From contig JAIPGG010000006.1 of the NCBI GenBank assembly GCA_021736255.1, forward strand, positions 1 to 60,160: a DNA stretch of 60,160 bases, given 5' to 3'. The position numbers and the translations under genes were made by a program. A model generated the notes under the pieces. It had not been told where the DNA came from. It saw only the letters and a program-made list of their open reading frames with translations, and made no database searches. Within the stretch, counting starts at the first letter, position 1. Each line of letters opens with the position of its first letter. Source of the DNA: Spirochaetales bacterium (GTDB lineage Bacteria; Spirochaetota; Spirochaetia; JAIPGG01). Below, one piece after another: positions 9,375-19,695 of this stretch.

Positions 9375-10034
9375 CTAGGTATTCAATTTTGTATCAGTGC
9401 CGTAATGGATGGCATGAACAGGGCAGACATCCACGCAGGAAAAGCAGCTGAGGCAACGGTTCCCGGTAATCACCGCCTTTTTCTCCCGAACCTCTACTGC
9501 GGCGGCGGGGCACACCTCGACACAAAAACCACACCCGATGCAGGCTTCCTGGTCAACCCGGAGCCGCAGGGGAGCCGGGCGGGAAGATAAGTCCAAAAGA
9601 GTCCCGAAAGGACAAAGTCCGCGATGCCAGAAGCTCTCGTGGAATATGACGGAGACAACTAACGATACCCCGAGCAGATACAAAAGGACATCAATTCGTA
9701 GTTTCAGTCGTAAGTTCAGCACAAGGAGAACGACAAATGCAGCAAGCAGGAGGTACCGGCTGACGGTCATGGCTCTCAATGAAGGCTGGAATCGCTTCAG
9801 CGGGGTTTTCTTCAGCAGCCGGGTAAGCGGCCTGAGGAGCGTCTGCATTGGACATATCCAGCCGCAATAGAGTCTCCCGAAAAGAAGGGAAACGGCGATT
9901 CCCCCGAGAAAAACGGCAAACCACAACTGGGTACGATTGGTGCTGACCAGGAATAGAAAGGACGCCAGTGCTGCGATCTGCACTCCGGCCATGGACCACC
10001 ACCGAAGCCCTTTCTTCTTTCGCTTTATTTTCAT
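9375..10034 (-). CDS. 4Fe-4S polyferredoxin-type membrane protein (NapH-like)
   Basis: GRLYCGWICPMQTLL plus CIGCGFCVEVCPAAA and CLSCFSCVDVCPVHAI. Confidence 0.85.
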   Translation of the reverse strand: MKIKRKKKGLRWWSMAGVQIAALASFLFLVSTNRTQLWFAVFLGGIAVSLLFGRLYCGWICPMQTLLRPLTRLLKKTPLKRFQPSLRAMTVSRYLLLAAFVVLLVLNLRLKLRIDVLLYLLGVSLVVSVIFHESFWHRGLCPFGTLLDLSSRPAPLRLRVDQEACIGCGFCVEVCPAAAVEVREKKAVITGNRCLSCFSCVDVCPVHAIHYGTDTKLNT

Positions 10035-10107
10035 ACGTTCATCCCTCTTTCAGTCCTCTTTCGGTCCCGAGGATACCCTTCGAGGGACTTCACTGCTGTA
10101 ACAAATG

Positions 10108-11817
10108 CTACCGTTTGAGGGAAACAATAGGGAGAAAAAGCTCAAGAAGATCCGGATCGAACGAACGTTTGCCCTCCGCCTTCATAAACTCAGTGGCTTT
10201 GTGAAAATCCATGCCCTTCCGGTACGGCCTGTCGTCGGTTATTGCATCCCACACATCGGCCAGGGCGATAATCCGGGCATAGAATGGAATAGCATCCCCC
10301 TCGAGTCCTTCCGGATATCCGCTGCCGTCCCACCGCTCATGATGGGAAAGGACCCCGCCCCGGACGGGGCCGTAGTTGGGAAGGTCCTGAAGTATCTCAA
10401 CCCCCCGAACCGGGTGTTCTTTGATCCGGGCAAATTCCTCGCCGGTCAAGCGTCCGGGTTTGTCCAGAATCTGTTCGGAGACGCCGATTTTTCCTATATC
10501 ATGGAGAAGAGCGGAAATTCGGACTTTCTTTCTGTCCATCTCGCTCAAGCCTGCCGACTCTGCAAGGCGTTCGGAGAGTTCTGCTACCCGTTCACTATGT
10601 CCCGCCGTCCATTTGGATTTGGCGTCTACCGTCCTTGTCAGAGCGGTTATCGATGCCAGATTGAGGGCTTCGTATTCTTCCACGGCCCGAACACTGCGGA
10701 AGGCAACCCCCACCTGGTCGGCAAGCATCCGAAGGGTTTCCTGCATTTTCCCGTTAAACTCGAAAAGATCGGGGCCTGCCAGCAGGAGAGCACCCTGAAA
10801 GTGATTATCTACGGTTATAGGGATACCCGTGAGCGCTGCGAGTTCTATTTCCTCCGGAAAAAAATCATGGTACGGGGCCGGAACAGCCGATCTCCCGCCG
10901 GTAATATGGAATTCCGTAGAGAGATCTTGTTCGGGAATAAAAACAGCCGGGGCCTCTTTTCCCTTTCGAGTCGAGGAAATAATCTCGAATTCTCCTTTGC
11001 CCCGGTGAATTGCTATAACGGCGGCGCTGCCGGGAATCCGTTCGGTGATAAAGCCCAGCACACGGTCTAAAAGCTCGCTCCGGGATATCGAGGAAAGCAC
11101 CGCCTTATCGATGAGGTTCATAACCTCCATCGCCTCTACCCGTCTTTGAATCTCCCCGGTCATGCTGTTTAGAGAATCTGAAAGCGACCCGAGTTCATCC
11201 TGTCGCCCACGGGGAAACCGGGCATCGAGATTCCCGGCGGCGACCTCTCCTGCAGTGCCCGCTAATCGGCGAATCGGCCGGGTAAAGCGGGTCGACAACA
11301 GCCTTGCCAGAACAAAGCCCACCAGAAAAAGCAGCCCCCCGAACAGGAGGATCACCCGGATGTTTTCTTTGACTACCTGCTCGAGCCCGGCACGATTGAG
11401 AGTCACCTCCAGAACATGCGTGGCCCGCTCCCCTTCCCAACCGAGGCCTGCATAGAGTTTGGGCCGGCTCTGAAAACCGAAAAACAAACCGCGGCGGGTA
11501 AGGGACTCCCCGCTCTCGAGCCGCTGCAGACGCCGGAGAAAAGCTTTTTCGTATTCTTCAGCAGCTTCCTCACCCTCCCGCAGCGGGATCATTTCGCAGC
11601 CTTCATCAAGAAAGCGAATCAGAACGACCTCGTCAACTATGCTCTCTTCCGGAGTGAAGATCCGGCCGATTCCCTGGTTCGCCCCTTTACCGAAATCATC
11701 CAGATTTACGACCTTCCGAAGGTATTCTGCCGGATCGGTACCCTCATACCTGCTAAAATTCTCCTGGATTGTACTGCTTACTTCAGAAAACATCAGGTAG
11801 GTATATATCATGCCCAT
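10108..11817 (-). CDS. HAMP-GAF-HD-GYP protein (putative c-di-GMP phosphodiesterase); N-terminus probably extends upstream
   Basis: HAMP-like FTRPIRRLAGTAGEVAAGNL; HDIGKIGV...HHERWDGSGYPEGL (HD-GYP). Confidence 0.85.
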   Translation of the reverse strand: MGMIYTYLMFSEVSSTIQENFSRYEGTDPAEYLRKVVNLDDFGKGANQGIGRIFTPEESIVDEVVLIRFLDEGCEMIPLREGEEAAEEYEKAFLRRLQRLESGESLTRRGLFFGFQSRPKLYAGLGWEGERATHVLEVTLNRAGLEQVVKENIRVILLFGGLLFLVGFVLARLLSTRFTRPIRRLAGTAGEVAAGNLDARFPRGRQDELGSLSDSLNSMTGEIQRRVEAMEVMNLIDKAVLSSISRSELLDRVLGFITERIPGSAAVIAIHRGKGEFEIISSTRKGKEAPAVFIPEQDLSTEFHITGGRSAVPAPYHDFFPEEIELAALTGIPITVDNHFQGALLLAGPDLFEFNGKMQETLRMLADQVGVAFRSVRAVEEYEALNLASITALTRTVDAKSKWTAGHSERVAELSERLAESAGLSEMDRKKVRISALLHDIGKIGVSEQILDKPGRLTGEEFARIKEHPVRGVEILQDLPNYGPVRGGVLSHHERWDGSGYPEGLEGDAIPFYARIIALADVWDAITDDRPYRKGMDFHKATEFMKAEGKRSFDPDLLELFLPIVSLKR

Positions 11818-11897
11818 ACCGATAAACGTGAGATAGCCGATAATGAGGCCATAGAGAATAAAATATCCGGCGAGTTTGGCGGTCAGGGAAAAACGGA

Positions 11898-12323
11898 TTA
11901 TTGCTCACCCTCCAGATATTCGAGTTTGATAGAGGGCTCTTTTTGAGAGGGGTCCCCGGCTTTCATCCGGCGGTAGAAGCAGCTCGTCCGTGTATCTCCG
12001 CTGTTGTCCCGGGTGTGGCAGACCCCCGAACCGAGCAGTCGAACCCGGTAGACCAGGGTATCCTGATCACAATCTACAAGCACCTCCTCTACCCTCAGAT
12101 AGTCACCGGAGGTTTCTCCCTTGGTCCACTGGCTTTTTCTGCTTCTGCTCCAGAACGTGGCATAGCCTGTGTTCATTGTCTTTTCAATAGCAATGCGATC
12201 GGCGAAACCCAGCATGAGGACTCGCCCGTCTTCGCTGTTTTGAACGATGACCGGCAAAAGACCGTCCATTTTTTCGAAATCAGGCCGAAAAACGCTCCCC
12301 TCTTCCCGATTTTTATCACTCAT
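11898..12323 (-). CDS. hisI: Phosphoribosyl-AMP cyclohydrolase
   Basis: GYATFWSRSRKSQWTKGETSGDYLRVEEVLVDCDQDTLVYRVRLLGSGVCHT is the HisI signature. Confidence 0.93.
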   Translation of the reverse strand: MSDKNREEGSVFRPDFEKMDGLLPVIVQNSEDGRVLMLGFADRIAIEKTMNTGYATFWSRSRKSQWTKGETSGDYLRVEEVLVDCDQDTLVYRVRLLGSGVCHTRDNSGDTRTSCFYRRMKAGDPSQKEPSIKLEYLEGEQ

Positions 12324-12347
12324 CCCCGCTCCTTTGCTGTTTACAGT

Positions 12348-14708
12348 CTATACGAGTTCCGTATCGAAAAGGAAGGAAGACGTTTGTTCCTCTTTTCCGA
12401 GTTCCGGATGATCATATTTTGTTTTGTCGAAGAAAAATGCCGCGCCGTCGAGGGCAGGTTGCTCAACCGGCCTGTCGGGATACAGAATATACATTGCCGG
12501 ATCCTCGTCGTATTCGAGATAGAACCGCTTCCCCCTCGAATCGGTAACCCAGCCTGTTCCTGCAAGCTCGGCACGTGTTACGAAAATATGGGGGGCCCCA
12601 TAACGGTACTGTTCAATCTCTGTAAAATTCCCTGCGTTCCGTATTATTGATTGTATTGCTTCCGATTCCAGTTCGATCCAGGCCTGTACACGGCGGGCAC
12701 CGAGATCATGCAGTTCAGAGACAGCAAGACTGTTTGCCGCCTGAAGGGGAAATGAGGTACTGAGCTGCAAATCCTCTGCCCCGGCAAGATTGCTTCGAAA
12801 GAGCTCGAACTGATAGAGGGCTGTAACACGAAAGGAGCGAAAGCCTTTTTCATAGGCCTGCTTTAAACGATTCCCGAGATCCTCCAGCCCTGTTTCCGGA
12901 CAGAAAAAGGGCAGTTCGAGTTCAACACTTCTTCCAAGATCAATGTTGTGAATTGGAACACAAACAACGCCCTTAAAAGCGCCTCCTTCGGCAAACCGCT
13001 CCCTTTTACAAACCGGCGGCGCTTTATCGGCGGGCAGGTCGACATCCGTTCTATTCGCCAACAGCTCCTTCCACGACCAGGCGCCTCCCTCGGCAACCTC
13101 CGCATCTTTTTCTCCCGCCTTTTCGATTTGCCCGCTCGCCCATTCCCAAAACGTGCGCCGTATTGTTTTGAGCCTGCTCGCAGGAACAAACCAGTCCCCC
13201 TCTACCGCCGCTTCTATACGGCCGGCGCGTATCCAGCTGGTCCGGGTCTGCCGAAAAAGGGTTTCCAGCTGCTCTTTTTCCAAGGGCCTGTTTCTGGCGG
13301 GTTCGGATTCCAATTCAAAACTCCGCCGTCCTCCTGTCTCCTGACGATCCCGAACCGAGTACGCTGTCTCCAGCCGCTTCCCGTCGAAGCCGATCTCCAG
13401 ATCAACCACAATTCGCGGTTGGAAAAGCGGCATCCGATCCCTGTGAACCGAGAGCCCGGCTACGCTCTCTCCTATCTTGTAGAGGTAGTTGCCGGCCTGA
13501 ACCTCGGCCCGGCTTTCGATATATACCAGGCTGCTTTTGTTTCTGCCGCTCGAGGACGTTTTCTGTGGTTCCGTGAGCTGCTTCATCTTTACAACCGTAA
13601 AGGAGGGTCCCTCCTCTCCCTGCTTCGGCTGGATACGCAGCCTGTCACCGATGTTTACCGGCCGGGATAGTTCGGCAGTAAAACCGTCGGCGGTAACAGA
13701 TCGGACCCGCCCGACCAAAAGGCCCGACACTCCCGAAGCTGCAGGATTCACCAGCTCCTTTTTATCTGCTTCGGTCGCAAACCCATGGGACCAGCGTCTT
13801 CCGAAAGAACCGGCCAGTACGTTCTTCGCCTCAGAGAGCACCTCCTTCGGCAGACGGCTGCCGGGGTCTTCACCGACGGAATCCAAAACCATTCGGTAGG
13901 CCCGCACAACACGGGATACATAATCGGGCTTTTTCAGCCGTCCTTCTATCTTGAACGAGGCGACTCCGAGTCTGGTCAGGTGGTCGAGCATGTCCAGGAA
14001 GGAGAGGTCGTCCGGAGAAAAGAGGAAGCCGCTCTCCTTGTTTCCTTCATCATCCTGCCGGTAATACCGCCGCCTGCACGGCTGCTTGCACTTCCCCCGG
14101 TTCCCGCTCCAGCCCCCGATCCATGAGGAAAACAGACAGTTTCCCGAGAGCGAACAACAGAGAGCGCCGTGAACAAATACCTCGATCTCGGTATCCACCG
14201 CCGTCGTAATGCTCTCCAATTCATCAAGGGAAACCTGCCGTTCGAGTATTACCCTCCCGACTCCCAGACGGGAAAGCAGCTCTACTCCCGCGCTGTTGTG
14301 GGTCCCCATCTGAGTAGATGCATGGATTTCGGTCTCGGGCCAACGCTCCCGCAATAGCCGCAGCACCCCCAAATCCTGAATAATCACCGCGTCGGGTTCG
14401 AGTTTCATCACCTGGGCGAGGTCCTCGGCTGCCTCCTCGAGCTCACCGTCCTTGATGAGGGTGTTAAAGGTCAAATGGAAGCGTTTGCCGTGTTCCTTTG
14501 TATAGGCAGAGAGCCTGGAAAGGTCGTCCCAGTCGAAATTGCGGCCCATCTCGCGGGCGTTGAAACGGCTGAGACCTGCGTACACCGCATCGGCCCCGGC
14601 CTCGAAGGCAGCTAATGCGCTCTCGAGGGTCCCGGCAGGGGCGAGGAGTTCGGGCGGTCTCTGTGGTTTGTTCACATCAGACCCGGAGGTATCACCTGTT
14701 GCACTCAT
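12348..14708 (-). CDS. Peptidase U32 family protein
   Basis: PELLAPAGTLESALAAFEAGADAVYAGLSRFNAR...; VFVHGALCCSLSGNCLFSSWIGGWSGNRGKCKQPCRRRY. Confidence 0.9.
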   Translation of the reverse strand: MSATGDTSGSDVNKPQRPPELLAPAGTLESALAAFEAGADAVYAGLSRFNAREMGRNFDWDDLSRLSAYTKEHGKRFHLTFNTLIKDGELEEAAEDLAQVMKLEPDAVIIQDLGVLRLLRERWPETEIHASTQMGTHNSAGVELLSRLGVGRVILERQVSLDELESITTAVDTEIEVFVHGALCCSLSGNCLFSSWIGGWSGNRGKCKQPCRRRYYRQDDEGNKESGFLFSPDDLSFLDMLDHLTRLGVASFKIEGRLKKPDYVSRVVRAYRMVLDSVGEDPGSRLPKEVLSEAKNVLAGSFGRRWSHGFATEADKKELVNPAASGVSGLLVGRVRSVTADGFTAELSRPVNIGDRLRIQPKQGEEGPSFTVVKMKQLTEPQKTSSSGRNKSSLVYIESRAEVQAGNYLYKIGESVAGLSVHRDRMPLFQPRIVVDLEIGFDGKRLETAYSVRDRQETGGRRSFELESEPARNRPLEKEQLETLFRQTRTSWIRAGRIEAAVEGDWFVPASRLKTIRRTFWEWASGQIEKAGEKDAEVAEGGAWSWKELLANRTDVDLPADKAPPVCKRERFAEGGAFKGVVCVPIHNIDLGRSVELELPFFCPETGLEDLGNRLKQAYEKGFRSFRVTALYQFELFRSNLAGAEDLQLSTSFPLQAANSLAVSELHDLGARRVQAWIELESEAIQSIIRNAGNFTEIEQYRYGAPHIFVTRAELAGTGWVTDSRGKRFYLEYDEDPAMYILYPDRPVEQPALDGAAFFFDKTKYDHPELGKEEQTSSFLFDTELV

Positions 14709-17200
14709 TTTATCTGATCACCACCGTGCCGGCCGCTGTCCCTTTCCAAAGCGGTATCCGATAATCCTATTGACGGATCCCAGTAGAGCGGCCTGTCCCT
14801 GCCGAATTCCTGCAGAAGTTTTTCTGCTTCGACTGCCTCCCTCAGTTCGCCGGGAAGGGCCTCTAGGACCGCCTCTTTCATCCTCTCCTCCGACAAGGCG
14901 CTGAAAAGCCGAAAGAAACGGAACAGCCCTGAATCTGCCGGGAGGTACTCATCCACCAGCACGGGCCGACCGGTCTGTTCTTCGATATAGGAAAGGGCAT
15001 CCATCAAGCTTCCGGTATCATCAATGAGTCCGGCTTCTTTCGCCTGCCTGCCGGTCCATATCCGTCCCCCCGCCAAATCTTCCAGTCTTTCGGAATCGAT
15101 ATCTCTCGTTTTTGAAACCACCGAGAGAAAACGGCGGTAGTGCTCCTCAACAGATTCCTGAAGTCGAGCCACTTCTGTTTCGGAGGGTTCGATCATGGGG
15201 TCGAGCATATCAGCATTTTCGGAGGTCTTCACTGTGTCCCTGTTGATGTGAAACCTTTCGAGAAGTCCCTGGAAGCTCGGACGCAGCATAACCACTCCTA
15301 TGGATCCGGTCTTACTCGTCGGTGCGGCAATAATATGATCGGCGGCAGTGGCGATGTAATATCCGCCGGAGGCAGCAATCCGTCCCATGGATACCACCAG
15401 AAGCTTGTCGGTTTCATCAACAAATTTCTCGAGCGAACGGTATATCAAATCAGAAGCAAAAGCGCTCCCTCCTCCCGAGTTGATTCGCAAAAGAACCGCC
15501 TGATACCTGTCGTCCCGGCCGAGCCTGTCCAGGAGCTCGGGAAAATCATCCGAACCTATGGTCCCTTCCTCGCTTTCGGCCTTGACGATATCCCCTTCCG
15601 CATAGACCAGGGCTACCCGGCTGTATTCACTGTCGGCCCAGTCGTAACGGAGAGGTTCCGGCAGGCGCGGATCAACTACTGAAAGCCCTTCGAGTTCATC
15701 CTCCAGCCAGGAATCGAACTCCTCTTCGTACATCAGCCGATCCACGATTCCAGCATCCACAGCCGATCGGGCGGTCATGTAGGGCCCTTCGGATATGACC
15801 TTCTCGGCCCCGCCGGCCAGCCGTTCACCCCGCCCCCGGGAAACCAGCTCGAGATAGTAGCCCTGCAGACTCTCCAGGTAGGAGGAGAGGTTTTTCCGCT
15901 CTTCCTCGGGCATCCCGGCTTCCGACAGAAAGTTTCCGAAACTCTTTGCGGGGGACGACCTGAAATTGTAGACCTCCACCCCCCACTCGGCCAGGAGATC
16001 CCGGAGGTACAATCGGCTCATCGACAATCCGCGCACCTCGGCAAAGCCCCGGGGATTGAGCACCAGGGTATCGGCAAGGGAGGCGAGCATGGGATACTCG
16101 AAATTGTAGATCTCATCCATATAAACAATGATTCGGGTTCCCCGCCGCTTCATGTTCTGCAGGGTATCGAGGAAGGCCTCACGCTGCGCCATCCCGGCAA
16201 ACAGGTGCTGATTCCGAATGACTACGGCCTCGACGTTTTCCTGGGCCTCAAGTCGCTCGAGCCACTTCCCGTACTCGTAGACCCCAACCCGCCGGCCGGG
16301 GACGAAAGACTCCATCGGCAAAGACCACGTTCGAAATTCTTCGAGGTAGACGTCATCCTCCAGCTCATAGGCCCGGGGCCTTTGAGAGGGAAGAAAACTC
16401 CTGTGCTTATCAACGTGGAGAAAGAGTTTGTTCTCGAGTCTCCGGTTGTTTTCTCTTACGATTGCCCGGGAACCTGCGGTACCTCGGAAGAGAGAGAGAG
16501 ACAGGCCTGCAAACCAGCTTTTATCTTCGAAATCGTATCCTCCCCGCAGCAGCACTCCATCTGCCGGTTCGGTCTCCAGAACAGCCGAAGGGAGACGGAA
16601 GGCTCCCTCACTATTCATCACGGTGTCCACCCCTACAGACAAGCGGCTGCCCCAGTATTTGTCAAAAAAGAGGGGCCTCACCCCTAGTCCGAAAATATAT
16701 TCCGGATTAGCCTCCAAGGACAGTCCCCGTACAACCGAGCTTACCGATAAAGCTGCGTGGGGACGAAAGAGAAGCCCGATATCACTCTGCGCCTGATAAT
16801 TCTCGATATCCATTCCGCTGGTGCCCGAAAGCCTTCCGGAAAAACCGATGGAGAACGGTTCCGCCGGCTGAACAGCAAAGGTGAACCGATGACCCATCAG
16901 TCCATTGAAATACTCATAATCATAGGCAAAAGGAGCAAAGGCCAAATGCAGACCGAAATCTTCAAAAACCTCTTCACTGTTTCCAGGCGGATTTTCGAGA
17001 TCGATCCCCTGGCGAACACCCAATCCATTGCCGAGTCCTGTTGCAAGTGCGGCGGGATTGTTCCGGTAATCGAGACTCCTGTCATATACGGCGCTCCCGA
17101 AGGAGCCGTTCTGCTGGGTAAACCCGGGGAAAGTCATTACCGTAAAAAACACGAGAAACGATCCAAAAACCAACGAGCTACGGAAAAAAAAGCTTCTCAT
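14705..17200 (-). CDS. sppA: Signal peptide peptidase SppA (67K type) with long N-terminal beta-rich region
   Basis: Two S49 regions; RINSGGGSAFASDLIYRSLE and VSMGRIAASGGYYIATAADHIIAAPTSKTGSIGVV. N-terminal ~280 aa after a signal-like segment resembles outer-membrane beta-strand repeats. Confidence 0.85.
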   Translation of the reverse strand: MRSFFFRSSLVFGSFLVFFTVMTFPGFTQQNGSFGSAVYDRSLDYRNNPAALATGLGNGLGVRQGIDLENPPGNSEEVFEDFGLHLAFAPFAYDYEYFNGLMGHRFTFAVQPAEPFSIGFSGRLSGTSGMDIENYQAQSDIGLLFRPHAALSVSSVVRGLSLEANPEYIFGLGVRPLFFDKYWGSRLSVGVDTVMNSEGAFRLPSAVLETEPADGVLLRGGYDFEDKSWFAGLSLSLFRGTAGSRAIVRENNRRLENKLFLHVDKHRSFLPSQRPRAYELEDDVYLEEFRTWSLPMESFVPGRRVGVYEYGKWLERLEAQENVEAVVIRNQHLFAGMAQREAFLDTLQNMKRRGTRIIVYMDEIYNFEYPMLASLADTLVLNPRGFAEVRGLSMSRLYLRDLLAEWGVEVYNFRSSPAKSFGNFLSEAGMPEEERKNLSSYLESLQGYYLELVSRGRGERLAGGAEKVISEGPYMTARSAVDAGIVDRLMYEEEFDSWLEDELEGLSVVDPRLPEPLRYDWADSEYSRVALVYAEGDIVKAESEEGTIGSDDFPELLDRLGRDDRYQAVLLRINSGGGSAFASDLIYRSLEKFVDETDKLLVVSMGRIAASGGYYIATAADHIIAAPTSKTGSIGVVMLRPSFQGLLERFHINRDTVKTSENADMLDPMIEPSETEVARLQESVEEHYRRFLSVVSKTRDIDSERLEDLAGGRIWTGRQAKEAGLIDDTGSLMDALSYIEEQTGRPVLVDEYLPADSGLFRFFRLFSALSEERMKEAVLEALPGELREAVEAEKLLQEFGRDRPLYWDPSIGLSDTALERDSGRHGGDQIK

Positions 17201-17533
17201 CTGTCCCCCTCTGTTCATCATGGCAACCCGAGAGAAAAAAGGCAAGAGAATGCTTCGACAGGACAAAGGCCTTCTGTATAAATCAAAGGTTGCAATACCG
17301 GCGCTTTTCGTTTTTACAGGATTTGGCAGGCTTTATTTCCGTATTTTGCAAATATCTACCAAATTTTCTTCATTTTTTTGAATATTTCAGCATTGTTTAA
17401 TGAAGAATCGGCACGTATCATGGAAAAATCAGAGCTGTGTCACCCATATAACCAACCCCTCTGCATTGACAGCAGAAAAAACCGGACATACAATTTTATC
17501 CATAATTTTATATATAGCAACAGGAGCTAACGT

Positions 17534-19657
17534 ATGTCGGCTCATGAAAAAAAGTTATCTACTGTCTTTTCTCCATACCGCAGCAATATAGACATACACT
17601 ACGGTTACCGGCTTGCAACAGACCTTTCCCGCATCGGCAACAGCAGTCTCGGAGGCAGACAGGCCGGAAGCCGGGCCGACAGAGAAGCAACCCGATACCT
17701 CCATCATGAAATGAACCGGATCGGCCTTTCCAAGGTCCGCCGCGAGGCATTTCCTGTTGATTCTTGGGAATTTCGAGGGGCCCGTCTCACCATTACAAAA
17801 GGCGGGGGGGAAAGAACTATCTATCCCTACTCGTATGCTTCCGGGGGAACGGACAGGGAGGGCATTACCGGCGAGCTAATTTACGCCGGCAAGGGAAGGC
17901 GCCGGGACTACGAAAATCTGAATGTCCGGGGAAAAATTGTCCTCATAGATATCGATATGGAAAACGACTGGTGGATCAACTACCCCAGTCTCGAAGCGGC
18001 GCATCAGGGCGCAGCGGCCCTTATCAACAATTGTGTAGAGGGGTACGGCCAGTACAACGACAGGACCATGAACACCCAGGATTTCTGCGGACCGGTTACC
18101 ATCCCCTCGGTTAATGTCAGCCGGGCTGATGCTGAGTATCTGAAAGGACTCATCCAGGAGGGCAATCCGGAGATCAATCTGCAGGTAGACAACGAAGTAA
18201 AACCGAATGGAACGAGCTGGAACATCGTTGGAGAGATACCCGGAGAAACCGCTGAAACCCGAATCATTGTCGGAGATCATCATGACTGTCATTTTTACGG
18301 CTTCCAGGACAACAACACCGGGGTAGCTGCAGCCCTGACCATCGCCAAGGCTATGATCGACTCTGACTACCGGCCCTATCACACCCTGATATTCGTCCTC
18401 CACGGCGCAGAAGAATGGGGGGCCATCGATAACCGCTACGACTGGCAGGTAGGGGCATGGCACCAGATTCACACCCTTCATCCCGAATGGATCGGGTCGA
18501 CCCTTGCCTTCATAAACTTCGAAATGCCCGGCATGGCAGGAGGCGAACGATTTGTTACTCATGCCACCCCCGAATTCCATTCCTTTCTCCAGGATACCTA
18601 CCGGCAGGCGGAAGAGATGGGACTGGAGGTTTCCGAACAATTCGCCGAGGGCTTCGGCTGCGAGGATCCACTTCTTACAACATGGTCCGATGCATGGACC
18701 TATGCTTCGGGGGGAATCCCCTCTTTCGAAAACTATGCAGGCTATCGCGAAGGCGACACCGCTTTCTCGCGCAATATTTATCATTCGAACTACGACACCC
18801 CGGAACTCTTCCAATCGGCCGCCTTTGATTTCAATGTTGCCTTTTACGGATTGCTGGCTATGGTTCTCGACCGTATGGGACTTATTCCCCTCGATTTCCG
18901 CGCCCAAGCCGACAGAATCGATTCAGCGGCAAACTACCGGCTCATGGAAGAGGCGGCAGGAAAGCCTGATGTCGAGGCATTCAAAAAAGCCCTTTCCGAA
19001 TTCCGCGAGGCCGCTGCCGCGCTGTACGAACAGACCATCCCGGCGGCAGCAGCCGCTGCGGCGCAAGGTACGGGGCCGAACAGCAATTCGGAACCCACCT
19101 CCGCCGAGAGAAAAACAATCGACCGGCTCCGGCGTCTTGGGCCCGACAAACTCAAGAGTCTCAACCGCCGTATCCTCGAGGCGTTTGGAGCCTTTCAGGA
19201 CGGGCTGGTACGACTCGACTGGGAAGACAGTCAGGCCTACCGTTTCGAACAGAAACAGAGAAACATACCTCCCTTGGAGCAGGCACTCCGGCATATAGAA
19301 TCCGGCAACAGGGAAGCCGCCGCCGAGGCGCTCTCCCGGGTCGATAACAACGCATATGCCCTCTATTTTTCCCGTCCGGTTGTTCAACATGAATACGAAC
19401 AGATTTTCGGGAAAATGAACGAGGGAAAACTGTTCTGGGGGACAGGCAAACTTTCAGGCTACATAGATTTTTACGATGCCATAGCCTCTCTTCAGGGCCG
19501 CAGTCCGGAAGAGTACGCTGCCGGCGAATTCGTATCGAAGAATTACGAAAAGGAAAAACAGCAATTAAAGGAAGAGGTGCAGGAAAGCACTCAACAGATG
19601 GAAGAGGTAACGGAAGCCTTGTTCAGTATCGTCCGGGACACCAATCAGGGTTGGTGA
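17534..19657 (+). CDS. M28-family metallopeptidase (with PA-like insert)
   Basis: IIVGDHHDCHFYGFQDNNTGVAAALTIAKAM...TLIFVLHGAEEWGAID: M28 metal-ligand context. Confidence 0.85.
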   Translation: MSAHEKKLSTVFSPYRSNIDIHYGYRLATDLSRIGNSSLGGRQAGSRADREATRYLHHEMNRIGLSKVRREAFPVDSWEFRGARLTITKGGGERTIYPYSYASGGTDREGITGELIYAGKGRRRDYENLNVRGKIVLIDIDMENDWWINYPSLEAAHQGAAALINNCVEGYGQYNDRTMNTQDFCGPVTIPSVNVSRADAEYLKGLIQEGNPEINLQVDNEVKPNGTSWNIVGEIPGETAETRIIVGDHHDCHFYGFQDNNTGVAAALTIAKAMIDSDYRPYHTLIFVLHGAEEWGAIDNRYDWQVGAWHQIHTLHPEWIGSTLAFINFEMPGMAGGERFVTHATPEFHSFLQDTYRQAEEMGLEVSEQFAEGFGCEDPLLTTWSDAWTYASGGIPSFENYAGYREGDTAFSRNIYHSNYDTPELFQSAAFDFNVAFYGLLAMVLDRMGLIPLDFRAQADRIDSAANYRLMEEAAGKPDVEAFKKALSEFREAAAALYEQTIPAAAAAAAQGTGPNSNSEPTSAERKTIDRLRRLGPDKLKSLNRRILEAFGAFQDGLVRLDWEDSQAYRFEQKQRNIPPLEQALRHIESGNREAAAEALSRVDNNAYALYFSRPVVQHEYEQIFGKMNEGKLFWGTGKLSGYIDFYDAIASLQGRSPEEYAAGEFVSKNYEKEKQQLKEEVQESTQQMEEVTEALFSIVRDTNQGW

Positions 19658-19695
19658 TGCCCCGAATAGATAAAATCTTTTCAGGAGGTAACGGT

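Noticed and set aside
10105-11070. 321-aa plus-strand ORF
   Set aside because: Antisense to the HD-GYP gene, which has strong motifs.
17876-18907. 343-aa minus-strand ORF
   Set aside because: Antisense to the M28 peptidase gene.
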